Of a DNA stretch of 64,000 bases, positions 53,547 to 61,308 are shown piece by piece; the stretch's first letter is position 1, and the number at the start of each line of letters is the position of its first letter. The notes below the pieces were generated by a model. That model saw only the letters and a program-made list of their open reading frames with translations, did not search any database and was not told the origin of the DNA. The stretch is from Lentisphaeria bacterium (GTDB taxonomy: Bacteria; Verrucomicrobiota; Lentisphaeria; Victivallales; UBA1829). The position numbers and the translations under genes are program-made. The stretch lies in the NCBI GenBank assembly GCA_003526375.1, contig DPDG01000034.1:1-64000 (forward strand). The letters run 5' to 3'.

Positions 53547-53948
53547 TTATTTATTGAACTTAACCGCTGTTCCGGTCAGTGTCACTGTAACTTCGTTGAT
53601 TCCGCAAATGTTCTTCATTGCATAATCCATCTTCACGTCAACCAGTTCCTGGGCGCCGGGAGCCTGTTTGAGGGCTTCCTTTTTGAGGGTTTCATAGGAA
53701 ACGTCGCCGATATTGACGCAGGTGAAGTAGCTCATCAGTTTTGCACTGGCTTTCACATCGCGTTTTACCACCGTATAGTCGTTACCGGCGATCGGCTGGA
53801 GGATTGCATTCGATGCGACTTCCGTATAGAAGTTCGGTCCTGCGGAGACCGGGGCGACTCCGCCGTTGTTGGTTGCGACTCCGGCACAACCGGACATCAG
53901 GAGAGCAACGGCAAATGCACTGCCGACGGCAAGAAGAGATCTTTTCAT
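53547..53948 (-). CDS. Lipoprotein, TRL-like family
   Basis: 133 aa. Signal plus lipobox LLMSGC near residue 20. The mature part ASAKLMSYFTCVNIGDVSYETLKKEALKQ, with a small residue-rich C-terminus (LTGTAVKF), resembles TRL/DUF6567-type lipoproteins, in which a conserved Cys-containing strand precedes a GDxS helix. Function unknown. AAAGGG precedes ATG 53948; an in-frame GTG five codons earlier is less likely. It is monocistronic, with its own promoter and terminator. Confidence 0.75.
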   Translation of the reverse strand: MKRSLLAVGSAFAVALLMSGCAGVATNNGGVAPVSAGPNFYTEVASNAILQPIAGNDYTVVKRDVKASAKLMSYFTCVNIGDVSYETLKKEALKQAPGAQELVDVKMDYAMKNICGINEVTVTLTGTAVKFNK

Positions 53949-54009
53949 TCTTTTCCCTTTCACTTTGGTTGTTGATAAAAGCCGAAACCATTCCAGCTTT
54001 CTCTAAAAT

Positions 54010-54038
54010 AAAATAGCATCCTGTTTTTCAGGATTCAA
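54010..54038 (-). promoter_or_regulatory. Promoter of the TRL-like lipoprotein gene
   Basis: Minus strand TTGAAT (54033-54038), 17-bp spacer, TATTTT (54010-54015). The spacer holds a palindrome ATCCTG-N5-CAGGAT (54018-54034), a possible operator. Confidence 0.65.
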
Positions 54039-54112
54039 GCTTTAAAATAATAAAAAACATTATTTTTATTATCTTTATGCGGAATAATTTTTATTTTCAA
54101 TGGGAAAAGCAC

Positions 54113-54141
54113 TTGTATTTCCAAGTCTTATGCACTATAAT
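54113..54141 (+). promoter_or_regulatory. Promoter of the GntR-type gene at 54158
   Basis: TTGTAT (54113-54118), 17-bp spacer, TATAAT (54136-54141). An inverted repeat ACTTG-N6-CAAGT (54111-54126) covers the -35 box and could be an autoregulatory site. Confidence 0.7.
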
Positions 54142-54157
54142 ATAAAAAGGAGATGAG

Positions 54158-55216
54158 ATGTCGCGCAGTGAGACATTCAAACCATTATACAGAACACTGG
54201 CTGATAGAATCAGTCAGGACATCATACACAGAAACCTGAAAAACGGTGATTTTTTCTGCACCCTGAAGGATTTGTGTGACGATTACGGGGTTTCCATCAT
54301 AACCGTGCGCAAAGCGGTATCCCTTCTGGAGGGCAATGGTATTCTTTGTTGCAAGTCGGCGGCTGGCATTTATATTGCAAATCGTGATTTTCTGAATACG
54401 CTGAATACTTTCAACCGGATCATTCTGATTCCGCACCATCATTATAAAAGCCGTCTCAATCTGTTTTTTGAACTCCGTCTGAGCGCGTTGCTTCAGGCTT
54501 TTGCGGCGAGAGGATACATTGGTTTTCCGATTTACCGGGAAGATTTGAACTCGGAACGGATCAGTCTGCTGTCGGACCGGATTCATGGAGTGGTCGGCGG
54601 CAATACCATGTCCGGCGACCTGATTTCACGGAGAAACGCTTTGCCTCCTCTGCTGTTGCTGAACCCTCCCGGGAATATTACAGCATCAAAGAGGGCATGT
54701 CTATGCCGTTATGACTTCCGGCAGCAGTTTCTGGACTCATGCCGTTTCATAGAACGGCGGAACCCGCAAAAAATCATCCGCATTGTCACTGATCCGGCTT
54801 ATCATCTGCCGGAGCTTGAAGACAGGATATCCTGCGGGATGCGGCAGTTCGACACTCCGCCGCTCGATCATGAGGAATCCGCCATTGAGACCGGCCGGCG
54901 GCTGGCCGGCGAGCTTTTCGATCATTCGGAAAACTGTTTTTTCTGGATTACCGATGATTTCGTAGCATTTGGATTTCATGCCGTCTTTCTGGAGCGCGGG
55001 GTAAATCTGATTGCTGAAAAACGGATTCTCGCAAATGCCTCTCCGTCGCTGCCGATCGTGGAGGCGGTCGGTGTGCCGGTGATAGGTTTCTGCCCGACCA
55101 AAATCGGAACTGATGCCGCTTCGTTTTTCTGTGATTTCCTGGAAACTGCCCCTGAAAAGCGTACCGGCGGGCTTCTGATGATTCAGCCCACCGCGAATCG
55201 TCCCGCACAGAATTGA
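54158..55216 (+). CDS. GntR-type HTH regulator with sugar-sensor-like domain
   Basis: 352 aa. Winged helix at the N-terminus (LKDLCDDYGVSIITVRKAVSLLEGNGIL), then a divergent periplasmic-binding-like domain (RIILIPHHHYKSRLNLFFELRL onward). Same architecture as the regulator at 27935. AAGGAG lies five bases before the ATG. Its 3' end overlaps the convergent phospholipase-like gene by 34 bp. It probably controls the prepilin-DUF4838 locus to its right. Confidence 0.82.
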   Translation: MSRSETFKPLYRTLADRISQDIIHRNLKNGDFFCTLKDLCDDYGVSIITVRKAVSLLEGNGILCCKSAAGIYIANRDFLNTLNTFNRIILIPHHHYKSRLNLFFELRLSALLQAFAARGYIGFPIYREDLNSERISLLSDRIHGVVGGNTMSGDLISRRNALPPLLLLNPPGNITASKRACLCRYDFRQQFLDSCRFIERRNPQKIIRIVTDPAYHLPELEDRISCGMRQFDTPPLDHEESAIETGRRLAGELFDHSENCFFWITDDFVAFGFHAVFLERGVNLIAEKRILANASPSLPIVEAVGVPVIGFCPTKIGTDAASFFCDFLETAPEKRTGGLLMIQPTANRPAQN

Positions 55217-56409
55217 GCATCTCCGAGAATCATGATTCCATCGGGAGCATCGCTTTCCGCATGGAGCCCGAATATGCCGGACGGCTCCGAAACATTCAGC
55301 TGCCGCAGAGGATAATTCCGGTTCAGTTCGAAAAACTGAATTTCAGCAGCATTGTTCAGAATCCGGCACTTCACCTGTGCTTTCGGGGCGCCGGTCAGCA
55401 GAAGATACCCTGAAAAATGCCCGAAAAGCCCGGCGGGAAGATGGTAAAGCAGATTCTGCCCTGAGACGGAAAGCCCGAAAGAAAGCCCGCTTCTGAAATT
55501 CATTTCCGGAAAAGCCAGTGGCTGCCGTCCGCTCCCCGTGTAACAGCAGTTTTCTTCCAGCGAACGGAACCGGTAGGCGCCGTTTCCCCCAAGCGGCGGT
55601 TCATAGGGTTCCAGCTCTGTCACTGGAAACGGTTCCAGTGCATGGCGCCTGCACTGCGCCAGATGCAGAACGGTTGCCGTGGCATCTGCACAAAGCCGGA
55701 CGGCGTTCCTGTACATGTCTGCCCTTTTTTCCTGTGCGGTGTTTTCGCCATTCCGGCAGGAAATCAGAATTTCCACACAGCTTTTCCGGGCCGCCCGAAC
55801 TGTCCGGCAATATCGGGAATAGAGCCGGAGAGCCGCCTCCGGAACCGAGTTGCCGAGTGACCGGGCTTTTCCGGTGACATCCGGAATGTCCAGGCAGTCG
55901 AGTTGTGCAAGTTTCGCGGCAGGCGAAAAGTCGCTGATTCCAAGCCGGTCGAAGAAGAACAGGTCACAGCCACCGGGGCCTTCCAGCGCATGAACGCCGA
56001 AACAGGCGTCCTGGAGAACATGCAGCAAGACGCCGAGGTATTTCATGGCTTCTGTTTCATTTCCATCCCTGAGCATGGTGGAACTCCTGTCGAAATAGTG
56101 GAGAAAAGCCGGCATGGCGGCATCATGATTTGCATTGGCAAAGGGACAGGCGCGGCGGCAGTGTCCCTGTGCGTCGATCGTGTGGTAGCGGTACAGTTCC
56201 GCATACGAGGTATCCGGCAGATAGTGGAACCAGTTGCCGGAGGGGAGGCGGCAGTAGGGCGCAAGCTGTTCCGGAAATGTCATTGCGCGGTCGGGATAGA
56301 GACAGAATTCTTCCGTCAGCCGGAGACGCGGACCGGGGAGTTCCGGTACAAGCTTCAGTACGTTCTCTGTAATTCTGCGGTGTTGTGCGGATGCGGGCAT
56401 CTGTGTCAT
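55183..56409 (-). CDS. Zinc-dependent phospholipase C-like protein with C-terminal beta domain
   Basis: 408 aa without signal peptide. HDAAMPAFLHYFDRS and EAMKYLGVLLHVLQDACFGVHA match the helical zinc phospholipase C/S1-P1 nuclease pattern, where HxxxD/LGxxLHxxQD residues bind zinc. The C-terminal ~150 residues (GLSFGLSVSGQNLLYH, GHFSGYLLLTGAPK, GIFGLHAESDAPD) look like an NPCBM-type carbohydrate-binding sandwich. Substrate unknown. It overlaps the DUF4838 gene's stop by 4 bp and ends that operon. Assignment is by motif. Confidence 0.6.
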   Translation of the reverse strand: MTQMPASAQHRRITENVLKLVPELPGPRLRLTEEFCLYPDRAMTFPEQLAPYCRLPSGNWFHYLPDTSYAELYRYHTIDAQGHCRRACPFANANHDAAMPAFLHYFDRSSTMLRDGNETEAMKYLGVLLHVLQDACFGVHALEGPGGCDLFFFDRLGISDFSPAAKLAQLDCLDIPDVTGKARSLGNSVPEAALRLYSRYCRTVRAARKSCVEILISCRNGENTAQEKRADMYRNAVRLCADATATVLHLAQCRRHALEPFPVTELEPYEPPLGGNGAYRFRSLEENCCYTGSGRQPLAFPEMNFRSGLSFGLSVSGQNLLYHLPAGLFGHFSGYLLLTGAPKAQVKCRILNNAAEIQFFELNRNYPLRQLNVSEPSGIFGLHAESDAPDGIMILGDAQFCAGRFAVG

Positions 56410-58646
56410 TCTCCTGATTCAAAAGTGACTTTTCCGAAACGGCCGGTCGGAAATTCGGATATCGGGCGCAGGGTCGGACTCCAGAGGTCGAATTGATTCC
56501 AGACTCCGCCGTAACGCATGATCTGCAGGCGTATTTCCTTTTGTCCGTCAAGAGGCAGCCGAAGAATTGCCGGAAATTTCCGGCTGCTGCCCTTACTGTT
56601 GTTTCCGATCCGGTATTCTTTCCAAAGAGGCCAGGCCCGGTTGATATTCGGCGCGTAATTTTTCTGGACTGCATTGTTTTTTTCCGCTGTGAAAACACGG
56701 AATTCCTCATTCGGACCGGCATTTTCCGTTTCCAGTTGCAGGAACAGTTCATTTTTATAGCGGACCATCCGGAAGACGGCTTTTTTTTCCGGCGGGCCGC
56801 CCCATTGGCGTTCCAGCAGGGAAACGGCTGTCTGGTTTCGCCATACGGAAGCATCCGGGAAAGAGTCCACAGTTTTACAGCGGTATTCCGGAATCCGGTC
56901 CGCGTATTGATGAAACAGAGCGGATTCCCGGAAAAAGCGGGAGTAGATATGATCGCGCCAAAAAATGATCCGCTGCTGTTCCGGTGAATTCAAGGCACAT
57001 TCCCCGGCGGCTTTGTCAAGCAGCCGTCGGAGTTCCCCGGCATACCTGCCGCCGTAACGGACGCGGTGGATAAAGCCGGTTTCATCCTCTGCTTCCGGCG
57101 GATACGGGAGATCCTCCCAGCGGGAGATGATGAGGTTGTAAAATTTCCTCATGGTTTCCGCTGCCGGACCGAAGGAATGTTCCGTATAGTCCCGGAGCAG
57201 TTCATCGATGTCCTGTTCCGGATTCCAGAGCAGGCGGCTTTGGAGCCAGACCATCGGATAAGTGGAAAAAGCGTTCAGCCTTCCCTCCTTTCCATGGCGG
57301 TTCATGTGGGGATTCAGCCCATTGATGAAACAGCTTCCGGCGAGGTGTTTTGTTTTCAGCAGCCACCGCTTCAGGATGTTCGGATACAGAAACGGAACTT
57401 TTGAGGTGTGCATGACCGGATCAACAATATTCAGCCAGATTCCGAGCCGGTCTGTTTTTCCTCCCAGCAGTTTGGACCAGCTGCGGATTTTTGCCAGCTC
57501 ATGTTCGAGCATCTCCGGCGATGACGCATAATGAAGACGTGCGGTGACGTAAGTGACGTCAACATTGCCGGGCAGCGGATGTTTTTCCGGCGGAGCCTGA
57601 TAATGCTGATAGGCAAGCGTCGCCAGCCTGCGTTCCGGCCAACGCTTCCGGATTGCTTCCGCATAGCGGGCGACAAAAAGAAATGCCCATTCGGAAGCCT
57701 GTTTCTCATAAGGCGCGTCCGGTTCATATTGTGACCGGCAGTGGAGACATTGACAACTGTTTTCCGGCGTCATTCCGTCATTGAAGGCGAAATAGACGCA
57801 ATTTTTTTCCGGCGGACACGGTCCCCAGGCACTGTCCGGAGCCCTGCCTTGATCGAACGCGTCCAGATTCCGAAGCATCTGTTTCAACACGCCGGGCTGA
57901 TTCGGGCAGAGATAATTGCGGTGCGGATACTGTGTGTTGAACTGCTGTCTGCCGTTTCTCCCGACTGCGAAATATTCCGGGTGCGTTTTCCCGTAAAGCG
58001 CATACCAGCCAGTCTGAGTATGGTTTGCATTTTTGCGGGGCATGGAATTTCCGAAGCGCAGCACCGGATGCCAGAGTCTCTGAAACTTTTCCGGCATGGC
58101 ATAATAGCTGACGCCTCCCTCACGTCCGCGCAGCCGCGGCCAGTCGCGGATATTCCATCCGTCGAGCCGGAGGTTACGGTTGCCGGGGATGATCACGCCG
58201 AAGCCGTCGGGATGAATCCGCGGGTCGTCGGGGAAATACCAGCGGATGCCGAGCGCGCGTTCAAGGTATTCATAGACGGCGAAAAGAGTTCCGCGGTCTA
58301 CTCTGTCCTCCGTCATTTCTCCGCAGAGAAACAGGTCTTTTCCGTCTGATCTCACGATCAGTGTTTCCGGTTCCATCTGTCCGGGGTTTCCGATGATGCG
58401 CAGAGCGGCTTCGGTAGAGCCGATGAAAATCCGTTCCTGAAACTTTGCGGCGTCTTTTTCCCGGATGATTTTCAGCTTCCGTCCGGTTGCCCGTTCAAGA
58501 TGCCTGTTCAGGAAGTCCGCGGCATAGACCTGCGTTTCTCCCGCGGGGAACGCAAGCATGTCCGGTTTGTCCGGCAGGACGATTACGGGAGAGGCGTAAA
58601 CGGTGCTTCCCAGGAAGAAACTGATGAGGAATATTTTAATACGCAT
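56406..58646 (-). CDS. Secreted DUF4838-type protein, paralogue 3
   Basis: 746 aa with signal peptide (IKIFLISFFLGSTVYAS). The N-terminal alpha/beta domain contains YAADFLNRHLERATGRKLK and RIFIGSTEAAL; the DUF4838 core has RWYFPDDPRIHPDGFGV, CLHCRSQYEPD and RLLWNPEQDIDELLRDYTEHSFG. A C-terminal sandwich follows. It shares layout with paralogues 1 and 2 but is distinct in sequence. Its start lies inside the end of the prepilin gene (11-bp overlap). Confidence 0.85.
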   Translation of the reverse strand: MRIKIFLISFFLGSTVYASPVIVLPDKPDMLAFPAGETQVYAADFLNRHLERATGRKLKIIREKDAAKFQERIFIGSTEAALRIIGNPGQMEPETLIVRSDGKDLFLCGEMTEDRVDRGTLFAVYEYLERALGIRWYFPDDPRIHPDGFGVIIPGNRNLRLDGWNIRDWPRLRGREGGVSYYAMPEKFQRLWHPVLRFGNSMPRKNANHTQTGWYALYGKTHPEYFAVGRNGRQQFNTQYPHRNYLCPNQPGVLKQMLRNLDAFDQGRAPDSAWGPCPPEKNCVYFAFNDGMTPENSCQCLHCRSQYEPDAPYEKQASEWAFLFVARYAEAIRKRWPERRLATLAYQHYQAPPEKHPLPGNVDVTYVTARLHYASSPEMLEHELAKIRSWSKLLGGKTDRLGIWLNIVDPVMHTSKVPFLYPNILKRWLLKTKHLAGSCFINGLNPHMNRHGKEGRLNAFSTYPMVWLQSRLLWNPEQDIDELLRDYTEHSFGPAAETMRKFYNLIISRWEDLPYPPEAEDETGFIHRVRYGGRYAGELRRLLDKAAGECALNSPEQQRIIFWRDHIYSRFFRESALFHQYADRIPEYRCKTVDSFPDASVWRNQTAVSLLERQWGGPPEKKAVFRMVRYKNELFLQLETENAGPNEEFRVFTAEKNNAVQKNYAPNINRAWPLWKEYRIGNNSKGSSRKFPAILRLPLDGQKEIRLQIMRYGGVWNQFDLWSPTLRPISEFPTGRFGKVTFESGE

Positions 58647-59196
58647 ATCTCGGGCATCCTTTGGAAGAAAGCTCTTTCAGAAAACATCCCCTTGCACTTC
58701 CGTCCAGAAATCCCGTATTGGCTTTGTTGTTGTGCCGATAATGGACAACGAGTTTATATGGTCCGTAGTTGCCATAGAAATTGATAAACTGCTGAAGGGT
58801 ATCCAGATTCAGGGAGTCGGTCAGGAGAACATAATCCGCCGGGGATCCCGTTATGTTCAACGTATGAGTATCGCCGACAACCCTTCTGATGCCGAAAACG
58901 TTCTTATGATTGTCATTTTCCCGTTTCCATGCAGGACAACGTAAGGCAGAAGTCTGTGCCTGGGGCACAAAACCGTTAGCAAGAAGATAATCGGACCATC
59001 TCTGTGTATGAACGGCTTCGTAAGTATCCAGATACATCAACAGATACGTCATTGACTGTTTCATATTCCCGAGGCAGGAAACCGATTTTGCGGAGTTTCG
59101 CGCCTTATTAAGCGTTGCCAGCAGCACTGCCGCCAACAGGATGATGATTGATATCGTGCAGAACAGTTCTACCAAAGAAAATTTCCTGACAGTCAT
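58636..59196 (-). CDS. Prepilin-type N-terminal methylation domain protein
   Basis: 186 aa. FSLVELFCTISIIILLAAVL near the start is the pilin helix, with Glu at position 5 of the mature form; residue -1 is Lys rather than Gly. The globular part contains RCPAWKRE and ends NNKANTGFLDGSARG, the H...N..F.DG pattern of Lentisphaerota pseudopilins. First gene of the locus with DUF4838 paralogue 3; ribosome binding site weak. Probably a surface or secretion pseudopilin. Confidence 0.8.
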   Translation of the reverse strand: MTVRKFSLVELFCTISIIILLAAVLLATLNKARNSAKSVSCLGNMKQSMTYLLMYLDTYEAVHTQRWSDYLLANGFVPQAQTSALRCPAWKRENDNHKNVFGIRRVVGDTHTLNITGSPADYVLLTDSLNLDTLQQFINFYGNYGPYKLVVHYRHNNKANTGFLDGSARGCFLKELSSKGCPRYAY

Positions 59197-59282
59197 TGGA
59201 ATCTCAGTCCGCCTTTTTAAAACCGCTTTCCGACAGCGGGAAACGTTTTTGCCATATCGGGATAAAATCATTATTAGTATAA

Positions 59283-59311
59283 AATATAATTTATATCTTT
59301 TTATTTGTCAA
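59283..59311 (-). promoter_or_regulatory. Promoter of the prepilin-DUF4838 locus
   Basis: Minus strand TTGACA (59306-59311), 17-bp spacer, TATATT (59283-59288): a near-consensus promoter about 90 bp before the prepilin start. Confidence 0.85.
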
Positions 59312-59398
59312 GTGAAGATGGATCATGGAAATGCAGACAGGACTTCATTTTCCGGTTTTTGCGTTCCGCCTGCCGGAAAACAACGGGATGTCGGGCTT

Positions 59399-61288
59399 TC
59401 AGCGCCCGTTTTCCTGAAGGTGCAGACGGAGAATCCGGCGGACTTCGTGGATTGCAGCGGGGTGAAGCTGGACACTGTGCCCGGACTGGACAATCAGTTC
59501 ACTCTGCGCCCCGTCCAGATGTGAGCTCGAATAGGCGACAATGCCATCTGTTCCGCCGGGGACGTTCGCCGCGTCCTCGTTCCCGATGATGGAGTGGTAG
59601 GGAACGCCGGACTTGAAAGGGGTCTCATTCAGCAGTTTCAATACCCGGTTGTCCGGGTCCAGAGCATCAATTCCTGTCTGGATTTCTGAAACGGCAAGGT
59701 CCGCCTTGCTCTCTTTGCCGAAGAGCTGAAGTACGAGTTCGTGCGCCTGTGCGACCAGTTCTCCGGGGAGAGAGATCAGGCTGGAGCCGATATGCGCGAT
59801 CGTGTATTTCGCCATGGCGGAACCCCTGTGGGGCACTGCCAGAAAGAGTACGCGTTTGACTGCCGGTATGCTGTCGAATATGAGCATGTCATGGAGCAAA
59901 AACTGCTGTTCCGGCGTGCATTTCGGGTGAATCTCCTGCCAGCTCATGCCGGTCAGTTTTTTCAGCAGGGTGTCCTGTGCGTCAAGCAGCGCCGTCTTGG
60001 CGACCAGCCCGCCCATACTGTGCCCGATCAGGACCATTTTATTGAAGGATGCTTTTGCTTCGGGTGTTTGCGCCAGTTCCATTTGAGCATCCAGAATACT
60101 CTGGCGGAAAAGAGAGGCGGAATAGAGAAGGGGGTTGCCGCTGGAATAGGTAAAGAACCAGAACTGGCAGTTCTGACGGATCACAGGGTCGTTTTTGAGC
60201 GTGTTGACCATTTGCATCCACGTGTGGGGGCTGGACATGAGACCGTGGATCAGTACCACGGGAATCTTGTCTGGATTGTACGGTTCCAGCGTATAGAGGC
60301 CCGGCGCGGTGATTGCCCCGGCGGGATTCAGCATATAGCGGAGCAGGTTCACATCGGGCAGGGTGGATACATAAAAGGCGAACGGCGTGGAATAATCGAA
60401 AATCAGCGGAACGTGTTCCTCGCCTGCAACCTTGACGGAGCGTACTTTGTCATTGTCGTAAAACTCGAGAGCCGCATGGAAGGTGTCCGGTTCGCCGGAG
60501 GGGCGCCGGAAACGCAGGAACACGGTCGCGCCGTGAGCGATCGGTGATTCGGTTTTCAGGGATTCATAGTTGTTTTTTTCACCGGTTACGGCAATCACGG
60601 GAACGCCGAGCCCGAATTCATGAGTGAAATGGGAGAGGTTTTCAATTTTGAAATCCGAGCATAACAGGAAGCTTTTATAAGATGTGCGCGGAAACGGGAG
60701 GCGGTAAAGCGGCTTTTGGAATATTATGTTTCTGCCGTCCGCCGTCTGGAGACAGTAGGAGGCGTTGTCCTGAAGCCCTTTGCTGTCGAGATAGGCGTAA
60801 AATCGGGCGAGGGCGCTGTTGTAGGTCCGGACCGCCTGATAGGTCAGCGGGTCGTATCTGCCCAGATTCTGCGTGATGAAATTTCTGCCGAACAGCAGTT
60901 GATAAGAGTAAAGAACCGCCGCGAGATCATATTTGACCGCTTCATCCGGATCATCGGTCCGGAGTGCGAGATTGAAGCAGACATCCGTCAGGACGCAGAG
61001 CGTGAGCCGTGAGGGTTCCTTGCGGTACATTCCGGAAAGATTGCGCACCAGCTGAGCCGGACAGAACTGGTAGTCATCCATCAGCAGATCGCTGCTCAGA
61101 AAGTTGCGGCTTTCAAAAGAAAGCTCGTCCACTTTGCCGATGGAGATGTTATAGTAATCCAGCGATTCTTTCGCGGAATTCCGGCTGACCCTGATCTCTT
61201 TTGCGTTGAAGATTCCGCAGGAGCAGAGCAGTCCGGTGAAACACAGTAAAATCAATGTGGAGAAAAAATACCGGACTGCCTTGCTCAT
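59399..61288 (-). CDS. Alpha/beta-hydrolase lipoprotein (lipase/esterase-like)
   Basis: 629 aa. Signal with CSCG lipobox near residue 20. The N-terminal ~300 residues are helical and not recognised. The C-terminal half is an alpha/beta hydrolase: oxyanion start VVLIHGLMSSPHTW, nucleophile GHSMGG (Ser) near 425, PHRGSAMA as in PGAP1/lipase-class hydrolases, GTDGIVAYSSSHL with an acidic residue, and HSVQLHPA supplying His. It is probably a surface esterase. AAGGTG lies before ATG 61288. It lies 20 bp downstream of lepA on the same strand. Confidence 0.82.
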   Translation of the reverse strand: MSKAVRYFFSTLILLCFTGLLCSCGIFNAKEIRVSRNSAKESLDYYNISIGKVDELSFESRNFLSSDLLMDDYQFCPAQLVRNLSGMYRKEPSRLTLCVLTDVCFNLALRTDDPDEAVKYDLAAVLYSYQLLFGRNFITQNLGRYDPLTYQAVRTYNSALARFYAYLDSKGLQDNASYCLQTADGRNIIFQKPLYRLPFPRTSYKSFLLCSDFKIENLSHFTHEFGLGVPVIAVTGEKNNYESLKTESPIAHGATVFLRFRRPSGEPDTFHAALEFYDNDKVRSVKVAGEEHVPLIFDYSTPFAFYVSTLPDVNLLRYMLNPAGAITAPGLYTLEPYNPDKIPVVLIHGLMSSPHTWMQMVNTLKNDPVIRQNCQFWFFTYSSGNPLLYSASLFRQSILDAQMELAQTPEAKASFNKMVLIGHSMGGLVAKTALLDAQDTLLKKLTGMSWQEIHPKCTPEQQFLLHDMLIFDSIPAVKRVLFLAVPHRGSAMAKYTIAHIGSSLISLPGELVAQAHELVLQLFGKESKADLAVSEIQTGIDALDPDNRVLKLLNETPFKSGVPYHSIIGNEDAANVPGGTDGIVAYSSSHLDGAQSELIVQSGHSVQLHPAAIHEVRRILRLHLQENGR

Positions 61289-61308
61289 TGCCTGCACCTT
61301 CGCTTCCG

